NCBI GenBank assembly: GCA_023387935.1
Contig: JAEWHG010000151.1
Location: forward strand, 1-27,507
DNA length: 27,507 bases
Source of the DNA: Bacillota bacterium
Lineage (GTDB): Bacteria > Bacillota > Clostridia > Peptostreptococcales > Natronincolaceae
Reading direction: 5' to 3'
The translations under genes were made by a program, and so were the position numbers. Below the pieces are notes generated by a model, which saw only the letters and a program-made list of their open reading frames with translations, ran no database searches and was not told the DNA's origin. This document shows positions 8,883 through 16,102 of this stretch, one piece after another (the stretch's first letter is position 1; each line of letters starts with the position of its first letter).

Positions 8883-8921
8883 CGTTAAAACTAAGTTATG
8901 TAAATGTTAAATCTATGTTAA
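8883..8921 (-). promoter_or_regulatory. Pho box: four PhoP half-sites with 11-bp period
   Basis: Reading the minus strand, TTAACA, TTAACA, ATAACT and TTAACG begin every 11 bases, each separated by five bases. This matches the direct-repeat TTAACA-N5 sites bound by PhoP in Bacillus-type bacteria. The block lies just upstream of the -10 box of the Na/phosphate symporter gene. Confidence 0.75.
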
Positions 8922-9275
8922 ATTATTAATTCTATACCTAAATAATATACCCTATATTTTTATAAAAAAGTCTTTTTTTGAAATATCTATAGGATTACTT
9001 TATTAGAATTAATTATATAAATTATATTTATTTAAGACTGTAAGAACTTTATAATTTTCTATTATAAATATCTACCTTCTATAGCTAAATAATATTTAAA
9101 ATAATATTTGCAAATATTATTTTTTATGTTATTCTAAAATTGGACTTTTTGACTATAATAATAACAAAGGCTCTAGAATAGTTTTTTTATATTAAATAGA
9201 GCTTTGTAAAACGCATTTTAATAAATACATATTTTATGCGTTAAAAATAATTGAAGTATATAAGGAGGAATAAAT

Positions 9276-9506
9276 ATGATATTACAAAAAGTTAAAGAAA
9301 TTGTTGCTGAACAATTAGGCATTGAGGATGTGGATTCTATACTTGCTACAACTTCACTAACTAACGACTTAGACGCTGACTCATTAGACGCAGTAGAAAT
9401 TATAATGGCTATTGAAGATGAATTCAGTGTAGAAATCCCTGATGAAGAGGCTGAAAGCTTCAAAAATATTGGGGATATAGTTGAATACATAAAAGTAAAC
9501 AAATAA
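9276..9506 (+). CDS. acpP: acyl carrier protein
   Basis: The 76-residue acidic protein carries growing acyl chains in type II fatty acid synthesis as a phosphopantetheine thioester. The modification site is in DLDADSLDAVE (the Ser of the DSL motif, near residue 37), followed by the typical helix with VEIPDEEAESFKNIGDIVEYI. The start has AAGGAGG six to seven bases upstream. It stands alone, outside a fab cluster, and is followed by its own terminator. Alternative use as the carrier for another acyl pathway cannot be excluded, but the sequence is of the standard fatty-acid type. Confidence 0.95.
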   Translation: MILQKVKEIVAEQLGIEDVDSILATTSLTNDLDADSLDAVEIIMAIEDEFSVEIPDEEAESFKNIGDIVEYIKVNK

Positions 9507-9544
9507 AAGCAATTTCATACTATATAAGTTGAATTCCTTTTATT

Positions 9545-9580
9545 AAAGTAGTATTGCTACGAAGCGTACTACTTTTTTTG
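9545..9580 (+). terminator. terminator of acpP
   Basis: AAAGTAGTA (9545-9553) pairs with TACTACTTT (9567-9575), followed by more T. Confidence 0.8.
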
Positions 9581-9582
9581 TT

Positions 9583-9693
9583 GTATAAAAAAAGCTTCTA
9601 TTGAAGCATTATTAGGAAGCTTTTTTGAAACTCATTTACGGAAAATTCTTTTCTATTTAAAACATTAAAGTAGAACTTTCCTATTCGTTATAA
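9583..9693. repeat. 111-bp two-hairpin repeat, copy 1
   Basis: This segment matches 21457-21567 with no gap and about nine differences. It has one hairpin AAAAAAGCTTC/GAAGCTTTTTT (9588-9598 with 9616-9626) that looks like a bidirectional terminator, then a second hairpin GGAAAATTCT/AGAACTTTCC with one mismatch in this copy. Confidence 0.8.
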
Positions 9694-9792
9694 GAAGGCA
9701 TACCTTATACATTTTTATTTGTAACCAAATACCTCTTAATTACATATCTTGTAATTAGATAGTTAACTATATTTTGACTAGGAGGTTATTAT

Positions 9793-10143
9793 ATGGAGAT
9801 ATTTGACAACAATAATTTTTATGGCTGTCCAGATACAGATATGCCTATGCCTTATCCACCAATGAATGGTATGCCTCATCCATGCCCTATGCCTATGCCA
9901 ATGCCTCATCCATGCCCTATGCCTGAACCAATGCCTATGCCTTATCCACCAATGAATGGTATGCCTTATCCATGTCCAATGCCTATGCCGCCTATGCCTA
10001 TAGAACAGTGTGATAAAGAAATGTTGCAACACATGGAAAAAATGTATTGCATGCATATGTATATGGCCGCAATGAACAAAACAGAAGCCTATAAACATAA
10101 AATGATGCATTGTTGTTGCAAGCACCATATGGACGAAGATTAA
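9793..10143 (+). CDS. Met/Pro/Cys/His-rich small protein, possible metal binder
   Basis: I do not recognise a family. The 116-residue protein has 26 Met, 9 Cys and 8 His. Residues from about 16 to 75 are built from repeats of the type MPMPYPPMNGMP, MPHPCPMP and MPYPCPMP. The C-terminal part is helical-looking, with HMEKMYCMHMYM and a closing MMHCCCKHHMDED. At DNA level 36 bases are exactly repeated at 9841-9876 and 9931-9966, so the array grew by duplication. The start has AGGAGG at good spacing and a strong terminator follows, so it is clearly a gene. There is no signal peptide. Met, Cys and His clusters suggest binding of a soft metal such as Cu(I); a structural role, for example in the spore coat, is an alternative. 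Both are inference. Confidence 0.8.
   Translation: MEIFDNNNFYGCPDTDMPMPYPPMNGMPHPCPMPMPMPHPCPMPEPMPMPYPPMNGMPYPCPMPMPPMPIEQCDKEMLQHMEKMYCMHMYMAAMNKTEAYKHKMMHCCCKHHMDED
9841..9966 (+). repeat. internal direct repeats in the Met-rich gene
   Basis: An exact 36-base repeat (9841-9876 and 9931-9966, period 90) encodes MPMPYPPMNGMP; between them CATCCATGCCCTATGCC also occurs twice. Confidence 0.85.
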
Positions 10144-10144
10144 A

Positions 10145-10171
10145 AAAAAAGCAGCCTCGGCTGCTTTTTTA
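10145..10171. terminator. bidirectional terminator (Met-rich gene / five-gene operon)
   Basis: GCAGCC (10151-10156) and GGCTGC (10159-10164) are flanked by A-run and T-run, giving a strong hairpin with U-tract on both strands. Confidence 0.9.
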
Positions 10172-10209
10172 ATCTTTAAAAGTTAATCTACTAGTATGTT
10201 CCCTATTTC

Positions 10210-10554
10210 TTATAATTGAATATCTTGAACAAAGACATTTACTTTATTTACTTCAATGTCAGTCATTGCTTCAACAGATTTTTTTACCTTCTCCTGTACA
10301 GACTGTATTACTTCAGGGATAACGGCACCATACTTTACTACTACAGAAAGATTGATCGCTACTTGACTTTCCTCATTTTTAATCTTTACACCTTTTTTAG
10401 TAGTAGTATTTTTACTGAAAAATTCCATTATTCCTACAGGGAGTCCACTATTAAGAGAAATAACATCTTCCACTTCCTCTACTGCCTTTTTAGCAATCAG
10501 CATGATAACTTCATTTGAAATTCTTATTTTACCTTGTTCAGAAACGACTTCCAT
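10210..10554 (-). CDS. Asp23/Gls24 family envelope stress-type protein
   Basis: A 114-residue protein of the Asp23/Gls24 (DUF322) family. The N-terminal GKIRISNEVIMLIAKKAVEEVEDVISL and later INLSVVVKYGAVIPEVIQSVQEKVKKSVEAMTDIEVNKVNVFVQDI follow the family pattern of alternating strands and helices. Members are membrane-associated or cytoplasmic proteins linked to alkaline and cell-wall stress, with no known enzyme activity. The ATG at 10554 has GAGGTGG upstream; an earlier start would overlap mobA. It is the last gene of the minus-strand operon 12958-10210, 55 bases after mobA. Confidence 0.85.
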   Translation of the reverse strand: MEVVSEQGKIRISNEVIMLIAKKAVEEVEDVISLNSGLPVGIMEFFSKNTTTKKGVKIKNEESQVAINLSVVVKYGAVIPEVIQSVQEKVKKSVEAMTDIEVNKVNVFVQDIQL

Positions 10555-10609
10555 ATTATCCACCTCAATATAATAATTTATTATATATAATACCAATATC
10601 CAACATATT

Positions 10610-11212
10610 TTACTCAAACATATCCTTTAAGCTTAAATACTCATCATATGTATTTATATTTTTAAAACATGCCATGGAAGGATCAAATTTTTGGATATCT
10701 TCATCAATTATTTTTTTTACAATTACAGCTTTGAACATCTCAGTTATTTTATACTGTTTTTCTTGTAATAGTTTTTCCAACGCTGGTATACAGCTTCTAC
10801 TGTATATTGCATGGAGAGGTTCATAGTAGCCATTAGTAAAAGGGATTACAATGTCTTCATCTTTAAGTGAATTAACCATGTATTCTATTAGATGTTGATT
10901 AACAAATGGCATATCACAGCCTAGAACAAAAATGTTAGGAGTTTCACTTTGTTTTAAGCCAGAATACAATCCAACTAAAGAATTTCGCTCCTCCATATTT
11001 AAACAATCTCTAACAAATTTAACATTGTGTAGCATTTCATATTTATCAGGTGTATTGGTTACTACAATTATATTTTCAAATATACTTTGTAATTCCCCCA
11101 CAATTCTTTCCAGCATTGTCTTATTACCTAGCCTAAGCGAAGCTTTATCCTGACCCATTCTAGTACTGGCCCCTCCTGCTAATACAACGGCAGTAACTTT
11201 ACTAGAAAACAT
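10610..11212 (-). CDS. mobA: molybdenum cofactor guanylyltransferase
   Basis: MobA adds GMP to molybdopterin to make the dinucleotide cofactor used by enzymes such as formate dehydrogenase. The 200-residue protein has the nucleotidyltransferase signature LAGGASTRMGQDK near the N-terminus, LGCDMPF with the metal-binding Asp near residue 95, and a C-terminal FKNINTYDEY typical of the family. The ATG at 11212 is nine bases after AGGAGG; two earlier in-frame ATG codons lie on or before that site. It is the fourth gene of a five-gene operon with no other molybdenum cofactor genes nearby, so the remaining pathway must be encoded elsewhere. A relaxed nucleotidyltransferase with another substrate is less likely. 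Confidence 0.88.
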   Translation of the reverse strand: MFSSKVTAVVLAGGASTRMGQDKASLRLGNKTMLERIVGELQSIFENIIVVTNTPDKYEMLHNVKFVRDCLNMEERNSLVGLYSGLKQSETPNIFVLGCDMPFVNQHLIEYMVNSLKDEDIVIPFTNGYYEPLHAIYSRSCIPALEKLLQEKQYKITEMFKAVIVKKIIDEDIQKFDPSMACFKNINTYDEYLSLKDMFE

Positions 11213-11245
11213 ATTTGTCATCCTCCTAAACAAGATAAGTAAGCA

Positions 11246-12124
11246 TTACATATATTCATCTTCCTCTAATTCTTTTATTTTTACATCTACTAAGAGTTTT
11301 ATTCCATCTTCTGTCTGCATTACTTTCTTTTCCTTTAATAGTCTTCCTAAAGCTCTCTTAAAAGCATTTTTGCTAATTGAAAAATATTTCTTTATTTCTT
11401 CAGGATCACTTTTATCGTTTAAAGGAAGGAAGCCCCTTCTTATAGCTAAAACTTGTAGAATATCCTCCGCATCACTACTCATCTGTTTGTGAGCAACTTG
11501 CCTTGTTGATAAATCCACTCTCTCATCTTCACGAATTTTTATTACTCTGAAGTTTGCCTTGTCACCTATTCTTAAATTATTAAAGATCTCTGTTACATGA
11601 ACAAATCCATAGTATTGGTTTTCAATAGCAATAAATGCTCCTAGTTTAGAGTTATAACCGTATACAACACCTTCTACCATATCACCTGGTTTGTACGATG
11701 GATTGGTTTTTAAATCGTCATCAATCCTCATAGTTGCACATAGTCTTTGACTTTTATCTAAATATATTTTTACCAAATAATGTTTGCCCTTTTCAAGCTT
11801 ACAGGTTTGCTCTCTTAGAGGAACGAAAAGATCCTTTTCTAATCCCCAATCTAAGAAACCACCTATTGATGTTGTATCAACAGCTTTAAGATAAGCAAGT
11901 TCTCCTACCTCAGCATATGGTCTTCTTACAGTAGCTGCTAAGCGATCATTAGAATCTTTATAGATGAAAACATCTATAGATTCTCCAACAGATTTGTCCT
12001 CAGGTAGCTCTTTTATAGGAAGTATAATCCCTTTACCACCCCCATCTGCTTCTTTTAATGTAGCTCCTCTTTCACTAATTTCAAATATTATTAAATTGTT
12101 TACTTTACCTACATTCAATTTCAA
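11246..12124 (-). CDS. CvfB-like S1 RNA-binding protein
   Basis: A 292-residue protein of the CvfB/YitL family, with tandem S1-type beta-barrel domains and a C-terminal winged helix. The N-terminal barrel begins VGKVNNLIIFEISERGATL; a central S1 domain reads PGDMVEGVVYGYNSKLGAFIAIENQYYGFVHVTEI; the winged helix covers roughly the last 60 residues with KKYFSISKNAFKRALGRLLKEKKV. CvfB proteins bind RNA and affect virulence gene expression in staphylococci. I place the start at the TTG 12124, eight bases after GAGG; the GTG at 12133 overlaps that ribosome binding site and would add three residues. It lies third in the operon, 57 bases after the CopZ-N gene. Confidence 0.85.
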   Translation of the reverse strand: MKLNVGKVNNLIIFEISERGATLKEADGGGKGIILPIKELPEDKSVGESIDVFIYKDSNDRLAATVRRPYAEVGELAYLKAVDTTSIGGFLDWGLEKDLFVPLREQTCKLEKGKHYLVKIYLDKSQRLCATMRIDDDLKTNPSYKPGDMVEGVVYGYNSKLGAFIAIENQYYGFVHVTEIFNNLRIGDKANFRVIKIREDERVDLSTRQVAHKQMSSDAEDILQVLAIRRGFLPLNDKSDPEEIKKYFSISKNAFKRALGRLLKEKKVMQTEDGIKLLVDVKIKELEEDEYM

Positions 12125-12181
12125 ACATTTCACCTCTTTTTCTTAAGTTTTTCTTGCTATAATAATGCTTTCAACCCTTAC

Positions 12182-12511
12182 TTAACTGCTAGAGCTTCCA
12201 CAGCTCCTATTACAATTACCGCATGCACTATTACAGCCCGAATTATTAGTTTTTGTTATTTCGTCAAAATCTGATCCCATGTTTATATCTTGGGATAAAA
12301 ATATTCTATCCTTATTTTCATTATAAAAAACAACATCGCAGCTTTTATTAGTACATACAAAATATGCTTCCTTTGTTACCTCCGAAAGCACATCTTCCTT
12401 CACTATAATTTCCACAGCTAAATAATGAATATTATTCCCTAATTTTTTGCAAAGTGGGCAATATATTTCAACATTTTTATGATTTGGTTTATTACTTATA
12501 CAGCATCCCAT
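12182..12511 (-). CDS. CopZ N-terminal-like zinc/iron-sulfur protein with Cys-rich tail
   Basis: A 109-residue protein whose core resembles the N-terminal domain of Archaeoglobus-type CopZ, which binds zinc and a [2Fe-2S] cluster: CPLCKK near residue 18, then VCTNKSCDVVFYNE near residue 53, ending at FLSQDINM. The C-terminal HMA copper-chaperone domain of full CopZ is missing. In its place is a short tail rich in Gly, Ser, Asn and Cys (GCNSACGNCNRSCGSSSS) with four Cys. An N-terminal MGCC adds two more. The start has AGGGAAG upstream. It is second in the operon, 24 bases after the DUF1893 gene. Metal handling is likely, but which metal is unknown. Confidence 0.65.
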   Translation of the reverse strand: MGCCISNKPNHKNVEIYCPLCKKLGNNIHYLAVEIIVKEDVLSEVTKEAYFVCTNKSCDVVFYNENKDRIFLSQDINMGSDFDEITKTNNSGCNSACGNCNRSCGSSSS

Positions 12512-12535
12512 TTTCTCACTTCCCTATTCATTGCC

Positions 12536-12958
12536 TTAAAGTTTATCCTTAAAAAAATCACTAAAAACCTGAAAAGCTTCTGTAGGATCATCTATATTCT
12601 CAATAAGTTTTTCCATAGGGCATTTATCAGTTCCATCCACATTCATAATGTATGGAACAATTCGGTTATACTCAACCTCTACATTGTTCTCATCTAATAT
12701 TTTTTTTGCACAATCACTCATTACATGAGAATATACTACTTTAATATTTCCAAATATGATTAATAAAGCAGCAGCTTTTCCAATAACCTTATCTGCTAAA
12801 ACAGTATTTTCTAAAGAATTTTTATCTTCCATTAGCTTTTTAAATATAGATTGAATACCTTTCTCATATGAAGTCATTATTATATTCCCATCCTTTACTA
12901 AAACACAGGAATATTCTCCCTCCGCCAGCTTATGTTTAGCTAATATTACATCTGACAC
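12536..12958 (-). CDS. DUF1893 domain protein
   Basis: A 140-residue protein of the DUF1893 family, predicted to have a cytidine-deaminase-like fold. The family pattern is clear: LAEGEYSCVLVKDGNIIMTSYEKGI at the N-terminus, VIGKAAALLIIFGNIKVVYSHVMSDCAKKIL in the middle and VPYIMNVDGTDKCPMEKLIENIDDP near the end. The Cys of CPMEK and the Cys of SDCAKK are candidate functional residues. I chose the GTG at 12958 because AAGGGGAG lies six bases upstream; an earlier in-frame TTG at 12976 precedes that site. It is the first gene of the five-gene operon. Function is unknown. Confidence 0.75.
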   Translation of the reverse strand: MSDVILAKHKLAEGEYSCVLVKDGNIIMTSYEKGIQSIFKKLMEDKNSLENTVLADKVIGKAAALLIIFGNIKVVYSHVMSDCAKKILDENNVEVEYNRIVPYIMNVDGTDKCPMEKLIENIDDPTEAFQVFSDFFKDKL

Positions 12959-13054
12959 TATAGACTCCCCTTCCAATAATTCAATAATTCAATAATTAAT
13001 GGTATAAATATTATTTAAATGACTATAACTAGTATATCAATATTTCAAAAAAAA

Positions 13055-13092
13055 AGCTTGCATTTATTTTTATATGCTTATATATATTTTAT
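13055..13092 (-). terminator. probable terminator of the YdjM-like gene
   Basis: On the minus strand a weak hairpin (GCAT with ATGC, AT-rich between) ends in AAGC and ten T (13044-13054 region). Confidence 0.5.
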
Positions 13093-13093
13093 C

Positions 13094-13846
13094 TTATTTA
13101 TAATCTTTTAGTATTTTAAATATAGCAAGCAAGGAAGATAAAAATATTATTTTCTCTATCTTTCCTCCTGTTTTTATATTATGCGGAAATTTAATACGTT
13201 TATTATTGAATGGGATAAAAAATCCTATTCCTAATTTAGTTAGCATATCTCCTAATAAATGAGACATCATGCTTATAGCAAATATAAAACTATAGTCTAT
13301 ATCTCCATAAAATAAGCTTATTTTCCTAACGCCATATGTACAGCCTAATAAAAAAATAAGAGAATGAGATAATCCTCTATGCTTACTAAATAATAATAGA
13401 ACTAAAGCAATTCCAATGAATGCTAAAACATACTGCTTATAGTAATAGGAGAATAATAGTATGGATATTCCAACTATAGATTGTGTAAAATTTCTAATAG
13501 CATAATATCCTTTTTTTGCAAACTTGTCAGCAAATATAAAGCCTAAAAAAATTATAAAAGCAATTCCATAAAACAGTGTCGTATTTTTCAAAAAAACAAC
13601 TGCAACAATGGACATTAAAATTAAAACAGAAATCCATGCTTTTTTTATATGCTTCGCTTTAATAATACCAAATTTTCCTCCTAGAGAAGAGTTTCCCATA
13701 TCTAAGTCTGGCAGCAAAGCTCCTATTACAGCCACTAGAATAGCAGTTATGTTAAATTCTTCAATACCTATGGAAGCCCCTAATAGCGTTACTGCTAGCA
13801 AGGAAGTCATTAAGCCTAAACTAATATGGGTTCTTCCTGACATCAT
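13094..13846 (-). CDS. YdjM/DUF457 family membrane-bound metal-dependent hydrolase
   Basis: A 250-residue integral membrane protein of the YdjM/YvsG type. The N-terminal MMSGRTHISLGL supplies the first conserved His. GALLPDLDMGNSSLGGKFG has the conserved Pro-Asp-x-Asp metal motif, HRGLSHSL the central His pair and SHLLGDMLTKLGI the last His/Asp motif. At least five hydrophobic segments lie between these. The catalytic activity of the family is not settled. The ATG at 13846 has AAAGGA six bases upstream. E. coli ydjM is a LexA-regulated gene, and here a LexA box lies inside this promoter, which fits a DNA-damage-induced membrane protein. Confidence 0.85.
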   Translation of the reverse strand: MMSGRTHISLGLMTSLLAVTLLGASIGIEEFNITAILVAVIGALLPDLDMGNSSLGGKFGIIKAKHIKKAWISVLILMSIVAVVFLKNTTLFYGIAFIIFLGFIFADKFAKKGYYAIRNFTQSIVGISILLFSYYYKQYVLAFIGIALVLLLFSKHRGLSHSLIFLLGCTYGVRKISLFYGDIDYSFIFAISMMSHLLGDMLTKLGIGFFIPFNNKRIKFPHNIKTGGKIEKIIFLSSLLAIFKILKDYK

Positions 13847-13874
13847 ATCATTCCTTTCTATTTTATATAACACT

Positions 13875-13903
13875 ATTATACTCCGAACGTACGTTTTAAC
13901 GCA
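13875..13903 (-). promoter_or_regulatory. promoter of the YdjM-like gene
   Basis: On the minus strand TTGCGT (about 13899-13904) and TATAAT (13875-13880) are 18 bases apart, and the LexA-like box fills the spacer. Confidence 0.65.
13884..13897. promoter_or_regulatory. LexA (SOS) box
   Basis: CGAACGTACGTTTT fits the Gram-positive LexA consensus CGAAC-RNRY-GTTYC at every position but the last. It contains the perfect palindrome AACGTACGTT and lies between the -35 and -10 boxes of the YdjM-like gene, where binding would block RNA polymerase. The divergent degV gene starts 85 bases away and may also be affected. Confidence 0.7.
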
Positions 13904-13981
13904 AGTGAATACAAGTAGCCTTTACAACTGTAGCTAGTTGCTGATATTATATATTTATTACAATCTACAAGGAGTGATCAA

Positions 13982-14809
13982 ATGTCTAAGATTAAATTTG
14001 TAACCGATAGCACAGCATACATAGACAAGCCTTTTATACAGAAACATAATATTGGAATAGTTCCTCTATCCGTTAATTTTGAAGGTTCTGTAGAAGATGA
14101 AGGCTTACCTGGAAGCTTCGACTCTTTCTTTGAAAGACTATCCAAATCATCAGATTTTCCCACTACATCACAGCCACCTATAGGCAAATTTGTAGATGTG
14201 TTTAAAAAAGCTATAGAAGAAGGATATGAAGTAATTGTTATTACTATTTCTTCTAAGCTAAGTGGAACATTTAATAGTGCTTGTGCAGCAGCTAATATGA
14301 TTGATCCTTCTAAAATATCCGTTATTGACTCTCTTACATCAGTTGCTAATTTAAAGGCATTAGTTGAAAAAGCAATCATGCTATCTGAAAATGGTTTGTC
14401 TAGGGAACAAATAGTCCGTGAAATTGAAGATCAAAAAAACCGCAGTACTATACGTCTAACAGTAGGTACTCTAGATTATTTGAAAAAGGGTGGGCGTCTT
14501 TCATCAGCCGAAGCAATGATAGGATCATTATTAAATATTAAACCTGTTATTGGATTAATAGATGGAAAACTAGAACCTTTATATAAAGTTAGAGGAAAGA
14601 AAAAAGCAATGGAAAAGATGATTGAAGATATTCAACCAAACCCTTATACTATCGGCATATGCCATATAGGAATTATGAATGAAGCACTAGAGTATAAAAA
14701 ATTGCTACAGGAACGCTTTCCAAATGCTCATATAGAAATATATGACATAGGTCCTGTTATAGGTGCTCACTTGGGCATAGCAGCAATAGGTTTCTGCTGT
14801 CTATACTAG
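13982..14809 (+). CDS. DegV family fatty-acid-binding protein
   Basis: A 275-residue DegV/FakB-type protein. Such proteins bind a fatty acid and present it to the kinase FakA for phosphorylation before use in phospholipid synthesis. Family motifs are KFVTDSTAYI at the N-terminus, TTSQPPIGKFVDVFKKA, ISSKLSGTFNSA, and RLTVGTLDYLKKGGRLSSAEAMIGSLLNIKPVI in the centre; the C-terminal GPVIGAHLG contains the conserved His. The start has AAGGAG at good spacing. It is divergent from the YdjM-like gene. FakA is not in the window, so which fatty acid it binds is unknown. Confidence 0.9.
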   Translation: MSKIKFVTDSTAYIDKPFIQKHNIGIVPLSVNFEGSVEDEGLPGSFDSFFERLSKSSDFPTTSQPPIGKFVDVFKKAIEEGYEVIVITISSKLSGTFNSACAAANMIDPSKISVIDSLTSVANLKALVEKAIMLSENGLSREQIVREIEDQKNRSTIRLTVGTLDYLKKGGRLSSAEAMIGSLLNIKPVIGLIDGKLEPLYKVRGKKKAMEKMIEDIQPNPYTIGICHIGIMNEALEYKKLLQERFPNAHIEIYDIGPVIGAHLGIAAIGFCCLY

Positions 14810-14885
14810 TTTATGCTTCTTATATATTTAAAGAACATCCCAATATTTTTATTCTACATTTTTTAAATTAAAACTAAATTTTTAG

Positions 14886-14891
14886 TATAAT
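14886..14891 (+). promoter_or_regulatory. possible -10 box for the small membrane protein gene
   Basis: TATAAT lies 22 bases upstream of the start codon; no convincing -35 box is seen. Spacing to the start is short. Confidence 0.35.
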
Positions 14892-14912
14892 TTAATAGTG
14901 AGGAGTGTTTTA

Positions 14913-15278
14913 ATGAAGGTTGCTATCAACAGTTTTAAAAAGATTATTTTCTACTCTGCAGGTAGTATTTCTTTAGTCTCATTAGTAGCTTTAGCATTTA
15001 GCTTATTAAAAAGCACAAATATCGTACAATCAATTTTTACTGCTAATTTTATTGTAGGTACTGTTATTATATCCGTAGGTATTTTAGGATTTATTTTTCC
15101 TGTATCCTTTAAAAGTCTGAAAAAAAATAACGTCTTAATGGATCATTCCAATATTGCTGATGTGTTAAGAGAAGAGAAGGAAGTAAAATTAAATGATTCA
15201 ATTTTTAACATCTGTTGGGGAATTTGTCATATAGTTATCATAGGGATTATAGAAATACTTGTCAAATCAATTATTTAA
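14913..15278 (+). CDS. hypothetical small integral membrane protein
   Basis: A 121-residue protein with three hydrophobic segments: about residues 10-32 (IIFYSAGSISLVSLVALAF), 40-65 (IVQSIFTANFIVGTVIISVG and onward) and 98-120 near the C-terminus. Between the second and third lies a polar stretch (SLKKNNVLMDHSNIADVLREEKEVKLND). The layout recalls DUF3899-type membrane proteins, but I am not sure of this. The ATG at 14913 is chosen because GAGGAGTG lies upstream; an earlier in-frame GTG is part of that site. It is alone, with trmB convergent downstream. Confidence 0.65.
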   Translation: MKVAINSFKKIIFYSAGSISLVSLVALAFSLLKSTNIVQSIFTANFIVGTVIISVGILGFIFPVSFKSLKKNNVLMDHSNIADVLREEKEVKLNDSIFNICWGICHIVIIGIIEILVKSII

Positions 15279-15316
15279 ATAATACTTTTTAAGTTATATA
15301 GAGATGTCCAAGTTCT

Positions 15317-15384
15317 ATAATTAATAAAAAATACACACGATTAGGATTTCATATATGTAATCATTTAGTATTTTTATTAATTAT
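15317..15384. repeat. nested inverted repeat between convergent genes
   Basis: AATTAATAAAAAATAC (15319-15334) pairs with GTATTTTTATTAATT (15368-15382), with an inner GATTA/TAATC (15339-15343 with 15358-15362). It may end transcripts from both sides, though T-runs are poor. Confidence 0.5.
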
Positions 15385-15434
15385 TCATCTTGGATACCTA
15401 TATTTCATTTTATTATAAGAAGTATTCATTGTTT

Positions 15435-16070
15435 TTATCTGATAGATGCAATACATTTATAAATTGGCTTTCCTTGTGCAATAAACTTCTCTTCATATTC
15501 TGTTTTAGCTATTTCGTTACAATCTTTTTTATACAGATCGTATATTACTTCATTTAAATAGAACTTTTCTTTGCTAAATTCATCTAATGAAAATTCAAAA
15601 AGGTCTAAGCTATCCGTTTTTAAATGTATTTCTCCATCTTTATTTAAAATATTCTTGTACATATTTAAAAAATTACTGTGAGTCAATCTGCGTTTTGCAT
15701 GTCTTACCTTTGGCCACGGGTCACTAAAATTCAAATAAATTCTTCCAACTTCTCCTGTCTCAAAGATCTCTTGTAAATTCAAAGCATTTAAGTGTAACAA
15801 TCTGATATTCTCTAGATCTTGCTCCTCTATATTTCTAAGGGATTTTAATACTAATTCTTCGATTTTTTCAATTCCAATATAGTTAATAGAAGTATTAATT
15901 TTAGCTAAAGTAGTTAAAAATTGGCCTTTTCCCATTCCTATCTCTATATGAATAGGGTTATTATTTTTAAAATAAGTACTCCAATTACTTTTAAAAAGGT
16001 TTGGTTGTTCTATATAATAACTGTATTCTTTTAATAATTCCTTTGCATTTGAAATATTTCTTACTCTCAT
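15435..16070 (-). CDS. trmB: tRNA (guanine-N7-)-methyltransferase
   Basis: TrmB methylates N7 of G46 in tRNA with S-adenosylmethionine. The 211-residue protein has the SAM-binding motif HIEIGMGKGQFL near residue 40 and the family signature NFSDPWPKVRHAKRRLTH near residue 115, plus the C-terminal TEYEEKFIAQGKPIYKCIA. Start ATG has GGGAGTG upstream. It appears to be a single-gene unit convergent with the small membrane protein gene. Confidence 0.95.
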   Translation of the reverse strand: MRVRNISNAKELLKEYSYYIEQPNLFKSNWSTYFKNNNPIHIEIGMGKGQFLTTLAKINTSINYIGIEKIEELVLKSLRNIEEQDLENIRLLHLNALNLQEIFETGEVGRIYLNFSDPWPKVRHAKRRLTHSNFLNMYKNILNKDGEIHLKTDSLDLFEFSLDEFSKEKFYLNEVIYDLYKKDCNEIAKTEYEEKFIAQGKPIYKCIASIR

Positions 16071-16102
16071 AATTTCACTCCCATATTATTTCTATGTATT
16101 AT

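Larger units (their letters stand above)
8808..9275. other. 468-base gene-free divergent region (symporter gene / acpP)
   Basis: The left part holds the symporter promoter and Pho box (8841-8921). The right part, upstream of acpP, is very AT-rich; it contains a 7-bp inverted repeat AACGCAT/ATGCGTT (9210-9216 with 9236-9242) just before the acpP ribosome binding site. I see no FapR-like operator and no gene. The acpP promoter is not certain. Confidence 0.6.

Noticed and set aside
8922..9275. FapR operator upstream of acpP
   Set aside because: No palindrome of the expected TTAGTACC type is present; only a 7-bp AACGCAT/ATGCGTT repeat is seen.
9841..9966. CRISPR-like or tandem non-coding repeat
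   Set aside because: The repeats are in frame within a protein gene and have no unique spacers.
9778..10128. His/Trp-rich minus-strand frame opposite the Met-rich gene
   Set aside because: It is the complement of ATG/CCA-rich repeats; it has no ribosome binding site, while the plus-strand frame has one and a terminator.
12970..13000. Short tandem repeat of AATTCAATA upstream of the DUF1893 gene
   Set aside because: Three imperfect 9-base units in AT-rich DNA; too short and simple to assign a role.
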